Of a stretch of 64,000 bases of DNA, positions 54,497 to 64,000 are shown one piece after another. Under the pieces are notes generated by a model. The model saw only the letters and a program-made list of their open reading frames with translations. It was not told where the DNA came from and ran no database searches. The DNA comes from Phaffia rhodozyma (Eukaryota; Basidiomycota; Tremellomycetes; Cystofilobasidiales; Mrakiaceae), in the NCBI GenBank assembly GCA_014706385.1, contig JACGZH010000007.1, positions 255,501 to 319,500 on the forward strand, in the 5' to 3' direction. How positions within the stretch are numbered: the first letter of the stretch is position 1; the number at the start of each line of letters is the position of its first letter. The position numbers were made by a program, and so were the translations under genes.

Positions 54497-56296
54497 TCAA
54501 AGAGGCTCGATGTGGGGTACTGGGCCTACGGGTACGATTCGAGTAGGGTTGATCTGAACATGTGAGCTATGGTGATGATGAAATAAAAGAATCAGTGATC
54601 AAGAAACGACAGGTTTGTCTGTGGAAACTTGACAGTGCAGAAGATAGAACGTACTAATAATAATGCTCCTTGATATGATCTGTTGATTAGAGTTTTCGCA
54701 AGGTTGAGTTTTGGGAAAACAACAACAACGATTGAAAATGAAGAGACATGATGAAATGAACAAACCAAAATCGGTGGTACTCTTGAACGCATCATTCTTC
54801 CAGTACAAGTTTTTGAGCCAGTTGTTCAGGTTCGGGAATGAATGTCGGACTGAGAATGCGACCAAGTAGGAATAAGATAGGAATCTCGTATGTCAACTTG
54901 TGCGCTCGAGGATGATCGAGCAAAAAAGAAAAGTAGACATACTGGTGCCGAGGTTGCATTTGAAGTGACCGACGTAAACCGGGTCGAACCGGATGATAGT
55001 AGTGAAGAGTCTAAGAAAGACCAGATCAAAGTAAATTTCGTAGGGCCGCTTACGATTAACTGAAATGCTCGGAACATACCTGACATCGGCCTCTGTGAGC
55101 TGATCTCCGACAAGGTACAGCTTTCCGCCTTCGAGGATCTGCTCGAGTCTGTCCAGAGCAGCAAACAGAGGTCGGACGTTTTTCTCGTAGGCTTCCTGGG
55201 TAGTGGCGAAACCAGACTTGTAGACACCATTGTTGACGTCGTTGTAGATCCACGTATTGATCTCGTCGATTTGGGCCTTCAGGTGATCGGGATACAGATC
55301 GAGTGCTTGCTTGTCCGAGCCGGCAGGAAGAATAGAGTTGAAGCCGGTGTTGAGGAACCGGATGACTTCAGACGACTCGTTGTTGACAATCGTCTTTGTC
55401 TTTGTGTCATACACTGTCGGCACGGTGTATCTGCAGTGAGCAAAAAGAGGAAGAAGAGATTATTGAATACTCAAGTGAGGGTAGACGACAGGAGGCGGAG
55501 GAGAAGAAAGTGAAGAAGGAAGAAAGGATAAAGCAGACGGGAAGAGGGAGAAGACAAGAGCGGGAGAAGAAGAAAGAAACCAACACTTACCGGGCATTGT
55601 AGTCTGGCTGAACCTGGTGGTAGATGTCCCGGAGATGGGTTCCACCGAGCTTGAGCCTATCACCTGTAGCACCGGGGAAGGACGTTTCGAACGACCAACC
55701 CCGTTCGAGCATGTGCGGATGGACAACCGAAACGTCTGATGAGAGAAAGCGGATGAGACCAGAGAAGATGAATACAATAGGCAAAGAGTGACCGAGAGCA
55801 GAGGGAACGAATAGGACTCACCAATAATATCCTCGAGTCCTTTAAGCTTTCGGACGATCAACGTTCGATGGGCCCTGCAGGAATATCAGGAAAAAAAGCA
55901 AGTGCCCCAGTTCAGGCGAAGGATGGATAAATAGATGGATAAACATTGCAAGATGAAAGGGCTTACCAAGGACAGGCCAAGGAGACATACCTATCGAGTA
56001 TGGGAGAGAGGTGATGGCAAATGGTTAGCCATTAGCGATTGAGATTATGCACGAGGAAAAGAAAAAAGGAATCACAGATGATATCTGCCTGCTTCTGGCT
56101 GAAACTTGCCACCCTCTTCGATAACGTCCCTAAAGGAAGAGACCTGTCGTTTGAACTGGCCGTCACTGCTGGCCCATTTCGTGATATCGCTTGTTTTCAT
56201 ATGGTGAGAGAGGAAAGCAGACAAGAGTAGATGAACATCGTGTCGCCCAAAGATGAAACAGAGAAAAACTCACGACCTGGAGTTGTCGTTAGCCAT
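54497..56296 (-). CDS. Glutathionyl-hydroquinone reductase (Gto/ECM4-type omega-like GST)
   Basis: Enzymes of this class reduce S-glutathionyl-hydroquinones with glutathione. At least nine exons. The start at 56296 gives MANDNSR. Next come TKWASSDGQFKRQVSSFRDV and EGGKFQPEAGRYHL; then a short exon encoding YVSLACPW, so the catalytic Cys lies in the CPWA motif, followed by AHRTLIVRKLKGLEDII. Later motifs are [96 protein letters not shown] and FPNLNNWLKNLYW. The last exons give HIKEHYYYSHVQINPTRIVP and VGPVPHIEPL. This motif chain is specific to the family. About 350 aa. Acceptors AAG and TAG were used at two junctions. Confidence 0.92.
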
Positions 56297-56889
56297 AGCT
56301 CGTCTTATAGAGTTTGATAAAGGGAAGTGTGAATACGAGTGCGGATGTAGATGCAGATACGAGTGCGAGCGAGCGAGTGATGGTAAAAAGGATCGAGAGA
56401 GATGAGAGAAAGGGTTTAATATGACCCTGGCCATGACCATGAGATGGAAGAGATTTAAGAGACAACAGAGATACTTACTCGCTTCTCGCCGTGGGAAAGA
56501 TGGCGTAACTGTTCTTTAGTCATCTCTCCCTCATGTGCATGTGTATCTCTCTATTTGATGTATCTATGGCATCCTTCTCTCTCTTTTGATGTTGTCATCG
56601 ATCAACTTATACATCTCGGATGTTGTGTTTACTCTCCGTCGCGCACTCTGCTTTGATGTCTCTTCTTCTCTGATTCCTTGGGCCAAGCCGGTCGGACAAA
56701 ACAAGGCATGACGTCACCAGAGTTTTTTTATTAATCTCTGGTCGCCTTCACCTATACATCTACACTCACCTTCACCTTTATCTCTACCTCGAGATCGTTG
56801 TCTTTTACTCTGCTTTCAGGTAATTCGCTTGTTAAAAAGACAGATCTGATTGTCCAACGTGAATACTTCCCGACCACGACCACAATCAC
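56297..56889. promoter_or_regulatory. Divergent promoter region with TGACGTCA site
   Basis: This 593-bp gap separates the minus-strand glutathionyl-hydroquinone reductase from YME2. A TGACGTCA palindrome lies at 56709-56716, the third such site in the window. No gene or RNA is supported inside. Confidence 0.45.
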
Positions 56890-59800
56890 ATGCACCGAGT
56901 GGTCGTCTCCCGGTTTGCTTCTCGGTCATATCGGCCTTCTCGGCCACTCGGTGGTCTGTTCAATAGAACGTTTGCTTCTGAAGCAGTAGAGACAACGATC
57001 AATCCACAAAGCCAGAGCTCGTCACTCGGTCAATTCGGCTCGTCATACGATCCAACTCAGACCAATTCAAAATCGTTTGGTGGCGACGAAGCCTATGAGG
57101 TGAGATTCTGTTTAATCGTCTCTACCAGCGTTCAATAGAAATCCTAGAGCTAATTCAATATCGAACGATCAAAATCAATTCGGATTCACTTGACTCCAAA
57201 GCCGCCGGTGGAACGGGTCGAAGCTCAGTTTTATGCGTCCGGTATATTCCCCATCCAGCTCGGGAAGGCAGAGTGAGTCCATATGGATCTTCTAAAGTAG
57301 TTCTAGCGACCGTATTGACCTTTTGTTTATTCCTAGCCCTCGCCCAGTACTGGCTTCACTCAGAAAGGACGACTTGTTAGACCAGTTCTCCTTGATCGCT
57401 TCCAACGTCAATGCTCATGGATTTAGTTTGCTCAAGATAGAAAGACAGCCAAAAGCAGGTGGTGTTTTTCTCACCTTTTCCTATGATCGGCCAATCTCTC
57501 AAGGGCGATCGTCTGGTGAATCAGAAGGCTTTTCTGACCGGGCACACACCCTCAAAGAAATTCAACACGCTTTCCAGCAAGCAATCGATCAGTTCGGAGG
57601 TCTTCGCACCTGGGCATGGTGGGGGAAGGGCAAGATCCATCCGGTCCTTGGTCATCCATGGTACGAAGACCTGAATCGGTTCCCCTCATCCCAGTTGACG
57701 GTCTCGTTCGAAGGACCGGACGTCAACCAAGAAAGACTGTACGACCTGTTGAGACCATTTGGCCATCTTGCCACCATCACACCACCCACACCTGTGCCCC
57801 CGTTAACCCTCAGAAGTGCTAGTCTCGTTTTTTCTCGCCTACGGTCTAGTACCGCCGCTGTTTCTTGTGTGAGTCTGTTTTTTGTCGCGCCAGATATCTG
57901 GCCAAGGTCTCTCGTTCTGTAGTATGGTGCCCCTCTAGACCTCAACTCTCATCATCGTCTTGTATCTTCCAACTAGCTTCACGGAATTTCTATCCCACCC
58001 TCTTCATCCGCTCCTCCGGGCACGTTAACTCGGTTAGCGTTTACCTACCAATCCCCTATCCAGGCACATGCAGCTAGAGACTGGATCTCTTCCCATCCCA
58101 GAATTGCTCTCCCGATTCTAGTCGCCTTGCTAGGAACCCTGAGTTACACGTTCTTTGACCCTATCAGAGAGTTCTTTGTTGTATCCAAAGTCAACGGCCG
58201 GTTCGATCTGGAGGGTAAGATTTCTTTCTTCGTATATTCCTTCCTCACTCTCCCCTCTTTGCCTTCTTTCACTGCTCAGCTAATCCGGTTCCTTTACCTA
58301 ATATCACTTTCCAGGTTATTCGGTAGTTCAGTACTCTAGAAAAATCGCGTCTTCAGTCCTTCCCGCCTGGCTGATCTCTCCTCCAGCACCTGGTACTCAA
58401 CCAACCGATCGGTTCATCATCTCTTCCCCGGTCAACCTAGCTGATACAGGCCTTGATCTAGAAGATGGACGGAACGCAAACGTCGGTATCGACGCCGGTA
58501 ATGGAGAAATTATGAGAGGCGAACCTGTCAATCAGTCTGCTTGGAGGGAGAGACAGGAAGCTGTCAAACAGACGGAAGGATGGCTGAAAGAATATCCCTC
58601 TGGATTCATCTTCGTCACCGGACCAGCAGGGTCTGGAAAGAATGCTCTCGTAGACGAGATCCTCTCTGCCGAGCAAAAGTTTGTCCATTATGTTCTCTCT
58701 TGCGCATGTGATATCTTTGCCTCCCTAATGAAGCTAGCGGATGTTAATGTTATAAATATTGAACTTACTCTCAATGTCCGCGTAAAGAAAATCCATTGTG
58801 ATTGACTGTAAAGCAATAGCTAAAGGAAAGACCGATGGCGAGATGTGTTCAATTCTTGCTCATCAGACTGGTTATTGGTTTGTTTCTTCCTCTTCTCTAT
58901 CATTATCTTCCTCGAAAGCCTCCTTTCATACTGATGCTCACCACTCCTGCCCATATCATCATCAAGGCCAATGTTTGGATTCTTGGCATCTTTCAACCAG
59001 ATGATCGATCTGGCGGCCGTCGGTCTCATCGGTCAAAAAAGTAGGAATTATTTTTGACCATTCTCCTGATACAAACCTCTTAGATCACTGACGCCCGATC
59101 TCGCACTCTGCCCTTCATTCCAACTCATCTCATCTGATATTCACAGCCGGCTTCAGTACAGATTTCCCTACCCAGCTCAAACAAATCCTTGATCTAGTGT
59201 CCTCTGCACTCAAGCATGTCTCCGAAGACTCTACTCTTGAACGAACAAGCGGGGTCAAACGCAAAGAACTTTGTGCGCTAAGAGAGTCAGAGAGAACTGA
59301 GCTTGCGGAAAGACTGAAGAGAATTGGGTGGCATGATGGTAGATTGGATGATCTAGCTGGCAATGGGATCATGAGCGAGTTGGGTACGTCTCTTTATTAT
59401 TTCTTTCACTCCTCATGGGGTCGCCTTGTTGCTCTGCTATACAACTTTTGAGCCCTGCTGACGAGGAGGAGTTTAAACATGCACACACATACATGCACAG
59501 GCTACGGAATCGAACGACTTCTCCCCACGGATGTACCTACTGAGGAAGATGCCCTCTTCCTCTCTCTTTCCACCGTTGGCTCGACCACACTTGGTTCACC
59601 TCTCGGACAGGCCTTACCATCATCTCTCTCCTCACCGACAGCAGTGGCCATGGAGGCTCAAAAGGAGAAAGATCGGATCCAGTTGGAGAGTGAGAACGAT
59701 TCGATCAATTCCCTGCCTGTCGTTGTCTTGAAGAATTTCGCTAGCAAGGGCGATCGAAAGCCAGAGTTGTGGAGCACGATTGCAGAGTGGAGTGCTTCCC

Positions 59801-61467
59801 TGGTAGAAAACAGAGTAACTCTCCTTTTTCTTCTTCCTACTTTTCCTTTCTACATAACTCACATGGCTGCTGATTAAATCGGTATCTTGGAACTCAGATC
59901 GCGCAAGTGATTGTGGTGTGTGATAATACGTCCGCCTCAAAATCACTGGCCAAAGCTCTACCTTCCAAACCGATTAACACAATCTCTTTAGCCGATGCCG
60001 ATCAAGCGACCTCACTTTCGTTTGTGGCTGACAAACTCAATTTGGACAGATCGTCAGCTGGGCCTTTATTAAGTGGACAACGAAGAGGGATTGATCCTGA
60101 GGAAGCAAGGTTGATCGGGTTGTTTGGTGGTCGATTAAATGACCTGGAAGGATTGATCAACAAAGTCAGGAGTGGACTGTCGATTGTGAGTATCCGACGT
60201 TTCGAGCCAGATCAATTCATGCTCCCTCCCTTCTTCAGCTGACAACAGGAGATGTGATTTACAAACAGAGCGAATCTGTCGAAGATCTTCTACAGAGATC
60301 TCAGGTGGAACTTCGAAAATCCGTATTTGGTGATGATTCTGAAGAAGCAAAGAGTTTACCCTGGTCTCGAGCTCAAGCCTGGAAGATCGTTAGCTCTCTA
60401 GCTAAGAAATCTGATGTACGTTTGAGTCTTCCTTCCTTTCCTATCTGTGATGTTTTGTTTGAATTGACGAAATTGTGAGGTTGAACTTATTGATAATCGG
60501 ACAGATCCCATACCAGTCTCTGTTGATGTCGTTCCCTTTCAGTGAAGCCTAGTTTTTGCCATTGGCCTGCTTCCTATATCGATGGTTGTTTCACTGACTT
60601 ACTTGCATCTGTTCTTCGATCCCGCCATCAGAGGGAGCGGAAGATAAGCTAAAGAATCTTGAAGCAGCCGAAGTCATCAGTCTTACTCTCGTCAATGGTC
60701 CGTCTCTCCTTTCTCTTCCTTTGTTACGTTGGTCAATGTGTCTCACGTATGATTTCTTGGATCCAAACACTATAAAAGGCTGGCCATCGACGGTCAAGCC
60801 TGGTAAACCGATGATGCATGCCACGTTCCGAAAGCTGGTTAGTTCGTTTCGTAGAATCGGAGTGAAAGCCGAGGCGACTTTTTTTGCTGATACTTTTTGT
60901 TCGCACTTCCTGCCATCTTACAGGTTGAAGGTCCGTCCTTGTATCTCTCTATGATACTCATCATTTCTCGCTCTTTGGCTGCATAGCATACCGCTAACTG
61001 GATCTATACCACTCTGTCTGATAGATCCTGTCTTTAACGCCTCCCAGACGATCTCTTTTAACTCCGAGCTGATCGGGCTCAGCGCGGCCGATATCAAATC
61101 ATACGAGACTGAACTTCTCTCACTCAAAGAAATCAGCCATACCGGTTCTCGAAAATCGATCTTCAGCTTTTCTCTACCATTCGTAGCAAGCCTGAGGTCT
61201 AGACTTGGACTAGAGTCAAGATTGGATCCGGTCGTCGCTAGGTCAGAGTATCTGTTGAGAAAGATGAAGGCAGCGCAGAACAAGATTGATGAGCTCGAGA
61301 AGGAGAACGCAAAGACATTGGTGAGTTGGGGTTACCTTTTCCTCCCTTATTATGTTCAAATTCGTATGTCAAAAAGTGTATGGAGAAAACTAACAAATGA
61401 TGGATTGTGCCTTCTTCCTCGAAATGATCATTCGGATGAATAGAGTGAGATGTATAAGCATGTCTGA
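56890..61467 (+). CDS. YME2: Mitochondrial inner-membrane protein Yme2 (escape protein 2)
   Basis: Yme2 is an inner-membrane protein that affects mtDNA nucleoid structure and escape. The start at 56890 gives MHRVVVSRFASRSYRPSRPLGG, an Arg/Ser-rich presequence. Next come VEAQFYASGIFPIQLGKAEPRPVLASL and LLKIERQPKAGGVFLTF. An RRM-like section has GHPWYEDLNRFPSSQLTVSF and YDLLRPFGHLATI. A membrane helix is IALPILVALLGTLSYTFFDPI. The P-loop domain carries FIFVTGPAGSGKNALVDE and VIDCKAIAKGKTDGEM, then FSTDFPTQLKQILDL. Long helical sections follow, ending in KMKAAQNKIDELEKENAKTL and a last short exon SEMYKHV at 61444-61467. About 15 introns. The final exon is inferred from its AG acceptor and phase. 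Confidence 0.86.
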
Positions 61468-62021
61468 ATGAGAAGTCTCGATCTATTTCTACTTGTTTCT
61501 GTCTCTTTAGTTTCTCTTTCTTTTTTCATTCCGCCTGTGTGTGTATACAAAGAGAGTTTCTTCTACCTCTACTCCTCCAATCGTGAACGTCATTTGTTAC
61601 CAAGAAAGAAAATAACTCAAAGGGTCAATATTTCGACCGGTCGACGAATGAGGTGCAAGAAGTCGCGCCACACTTCTTTCAACTAGACCGGTCCGATTTC
61701 GTCGGACTGGATTGTTTTTCTTTATAAGCCCATCCGGGTTTTTTCATTTTTCTCTCGTCTATCCATCTCTTCATCCACATCACCATCCACATCTACCCCT
61801 TTCTCCAAGTAAGCATGCGGTACTAGCCTAACGTTTTGTGTCGATTATCTGGATGCTCTCAAGTCAAAGCCACATGACTGACTTAAATATCCTCTTTTGC
61901 AATTTCCTCCCTCTTCGTTCTCCTTTCCTTTTCCTTCTCTTGCCTTCTGTTTCCTCCTTTTCTCTTCATTCAATCATACGGCGTCTCTTCTTTTCACCAA
62001 TCTCAGATCAACAAAACGAAA
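61468..62021 (+). promoter_or_regulatory. Peroxiredoxin promoter: CGG dyad, TATA box, 5' UTR intron
   Basis: An imperfect inverted repeat pairs 61688-61696 with 61702-61710 (8 of 9 positions), with CGG/CCG triplets and a 5-nt spacer, the geometry of Zn2Cys6 or similar dimeric sites. TATAA is at 61723-61727. A likely 5' UTR intron is 61809-62006 (GTAAGC donor, C/T-rich 3' end, CAG acceptor), leaving 15 nt before the start codon. All are sequence predictions. Confidence 0.5.
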
Positions 62022-63188
62022 ATGTCCAAGGCTCTTGTTCAGCGACCCGCCCCCGACTTCAAGGGTACCGTCGTCCGAGACGGTGATTTCGAAGAGGTCG
62101 CCCTCAAGGATTTCCAGGGAAAGTGGTGCGTTCGCTTATCTTTTTGCTAGTACTGTTGATAGTGATAAAGTCTTCCAGGCTTAGGATCAGGGATCAGGAG
62201 TGTTGAAGGTGCTCCTTGATAAAAACTGTTCTAGACGTCTGATCAACTTTTTGTTTACTTGGGTTTCCTCTTTGGTCAGGCTCGTCCTTTTCTTCTACCC
62301 CATGGATTTCACCTTTGTCTGCCCCACCGGTACGGTTCCTGATTTCATCTTTACAAAAAACAGCTTTTGACTTGATGATTGACGAAAATCATTACCCCTT
62401 CATTCATTCTCATAGAAATCCTCGCTTTCAACGCTGCTCTTCCCAAGTTTGCTGAGTTGAACACTGAGGTTGTTGGTGTTTCGTGTGATTCTGAGTACTC
62501 TCACTTGGCTTGGGCTAACCTTCCCCGACAGGAGGGAGGTGCGTTTGCTTTTCTCGCTCCTCTTTTATATCACAATATCCAGCATTCTGACTTCCGCCTT
62601 TCGTTCACTCTTTAACGACAGGTCTCGGACCTGATCTCAAGCTTGCTTTGCTTGCTGATCGATCCCAGAAGGTAGCTCGAGACTACGGAGTTCTTCTCGA
62701 GGATGAGGGAATCGCCCTCCGAGGTCTTTTCTTGATTGATCCCAAGGGTACTCTCCGACAGTGAGCCCCTTTCGTTCTTCTCTAGGTTCTATTCCAGAGT
62801 TGGTGTGCTGAACGGGATGTTCCTTTCGTTTTTATCTAGGATCACCATTAACGATCTTCCCGTTGGACGATCCGTTGAGGAGACCATCCGATTGATCAAG
62901 GCCTTCCAGTTTACAGACGAGCACGGAGAGGGTGAGTTTGCCGTTCATCATAGGTCGACAAACGCGGTTGCTCATCATCTTGTCTACTTGTTCGTTCTTC
63001 TGACGTAGTCTGCCCCGCCAACTGGGACCCTGAGAGCAACAACTCTACCATCAAGACTGATCCCAAGAGCAGCGTACGTCGTTTCTCTCTTTCGCCGTCG
63101 GCGTAGCTTGTACTGAACTGGTTCTGAACAACTTTGATGTAATCGGGGAAACCTCACACAGCTCGAGTACTTCTCTGCTCAAAAGTAA
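62022..63188 (+). CDS. TSA1: Typical 2-Cys peroxiredoxin (thioredoxin peroxidase)
   Basis: It reduces peroxides using thioredoxin. Seven exons: 62022-62125, 62280-62329, 62416-62538, 62622-62760, 62840-62931, 63009-63073, 63162-63188; 199 aa. The peroxidatic Cys49 is in [13 protein letters not shown] and the resolving Cys171 in GEVCPANW. GGLG (92-95) and the C-terminal YF (194-195, EYFSAQK) are both present; together they mark the eukaryotic peroxiredoxins that are easily hyperoxidised and can act as redox switches. Length and spacing match Tsa1/Prx1. The stop codon TAA lies in the sequence AAGTAAGA, which is also a strong splice donor; see the alternative exon at 63508-63607. The leader and introns are strongly pyrimidine-rich, as in highly expressed genes. 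Confidence 0.95.
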
Positions 63189-63507
63189 GATCACTCTTTT
63201 CTATCTCGTATAATATATTTTTCTTCTTCGCCTCTTCTCTTTGTTATGAACACTAGACATCATTAGAAGTTTTCCTCGTCCTTGGACATAGAGAACCCCC
63301 TTTCTTTCCTTAGACTTTTCTTTTCTTTAGACGTCTTCGTTCGTGTTTGGATGGAAAGCGTTTTGAGTGTTGGATTAGAAGAAAATGGAATTTTGACTTT
63401 GCTCTCTTTTGTTCTTATCTTGTCCTTGGCTTGCTAACCCGGTATGGTTGGACATTCCTTTCACCTCTTTGTGAATCTCCTTGCGCACACACACACACAC
63501 GCACAAG

Positions 63508-63607
63508 CTCTACGACGGCAAGTACGAACGGCGGACTGAAAAGGAAAGCGGAGGACGGAGTCTCGTCTACAAGTGAGAATGGAGAAAAAAAGGGAAAGAC
63601 CGAATAA
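63508..63607 (+). other. Candidate alternative last exon of the peroxiredoxin
   Basis: Splicing from GTAAGA at 63185 to the AG at 63506-63507 removes the TAA stop and continues in frame for 33 residues to TAA at 63605. The tail contains NGGLKRKAEDG and a second basic KKGK cluster, like a nuclear localisation signal. A CTAAC branch-point-like site at about 63434 is followed by no AG until this acceptor. This would give a 231-aa isoform. Not confirmed; the plain 199-aa product is also complete. Confidence 0.45.
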
Positions 63608-64000
63608 AAGACCTTAGCAGGGTCAAATCTAGACAATCAAATCATCATAGCGTTAGAAGCTTCTCGATAGAATTTTGTTTCTCAAATGTTTCCATCCATC
63701 TAGCTTTGCGTTTTCCATTACAGGATGAAGGGTATTGATCCAAACTGATATCGAGTCTGCCAAGAGGAAAGGAAGACAAGAAACCCGATTACCAATTCCT
63801 GGGATTGGATACATCCACTGCACATCGGGCATACAACCGGGCATACAACCGGGCATGCTATCAACTTTGGCGTTTAAGATGTAAGATGGAAGATGGGGTT
63901 TTACAATCTTGTTTCATTCTTCTCTCTTCCTTTGCTCGCCCACCTAAACACGTACTCTCATAAACCATGGACTACACGAAATATACATCTACTATCCTTA
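63608..64000. other. 3' edge of window with short tandem repeat
   Basis: A 12-bp unit, CGGGCATACAAC, is repeated two full times plus seven bases at 63826-63856. The rest of the stretch holds no supported gene. The next gene, if any, starts beyond the window. Confidence 0.5.

Overview
The window reads as ordinary, gene-dense nuclear DNA of an intron-rich basidiomycete. Evidence: short spliceosomal introns with GTACGT, GTTCGT, GTGAGT or GTAAGT donors in almost every gene, very small internal exons, mitochondrial and ER presequences, and protein families best matched to Tremellomycete-type yeasts. The seven-exon eL42 (old name L41) gene and the overall style recall Phaffia/Xanthophyllomyces, but that assignment comes from memory and is only moderately sure. 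I found no transposon, tRNA, rRNA, CRISPR array, virus-derived gene or secondary-metabolite cluster. All models below were built by hand from splice signals and conserved motifs. Reading frames were checked across junctions for most short genes. The longest genes (ABC transporter, ATG2, YME2, Mug190-like) are given as outer coordinates with main exons described.

Layout, 0-20 kb: an unrecognised protein (308-1487, minus); eIF3j/HCR1 (2644-4332, plus); ribosomal protein eL42 (5272-6495, plus); an ER thioredoxin-fold disulfide isomerase ending in RDEL (6951-8716, minus); a Mug190/tricalbin-like SMP-C2 lipid-transfer protein (9159-14251, plus); and a 1,654-residue disordered Ser/Pro/Met-rich protein (14922-20126, minus).

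Layout, 20-40 kb: calnexin (21504-23719, minus) diverging from mitochondrial ribosomal protein bS21m (24079-25002, plus); the Fe-S assembly factor ISA2 (26140-27147, plus); a YCF1-type ABCC transporter of about 35 exons (27774-35381, plus); the GPI-GlcNAc transferase subunit PIG-H/GPI15 (35777-36776, minus), only 47 bp from the divergent nucleoporin NUP82/NUP88 (36824-40220, plus).

Layout, 40-64 kb: autophagy lipid-transfer protein ATG2 (40640-48089, minus); a 68-residue hydrophilic protein (48588-49062, minus); RNase H2 catalytic subunit (49375-51167, plus); UBLCP1-type proteasome phosphatase (51469-53983, minus); glutathionyl-hydroquinone reductase/omega-like GST (54497-56296, minus); the mitochondrial protein YME2 (56890-61467, plus); and a typical 2-Cys peroxiredoxin (62022-63188, plus) with a possible alternative C-terminal exon to 63607.

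Functional themes are housekeeping: translation (eIF3j, eL42, bS21m), ER folding and GPI synthesis (disulfide isomerase, calnexin, PIG-H), membrane-contact lipid transfer (Mug190-like, ATG2), mitochondria (ISA2, bS21m, YME2), and thiol/redox detoxification (ABCC transporter, glutathionyl-hydroquinone reductase, peroxiredoxin). They do not form an operon-like unit. I did not find a convincing new biological system. The most informative observations are three MluI cell-cycle boxes in front of RNase H2A, an in-frame alternative tail exon for the peroxiredoxin whose stop codon lies inside a splice donor, an overlapping uORF in the tiny PIG-H/NUP82 promoter, paired CCAAT boxes upstream of ISA2, and several microexons of 10-17 nt.
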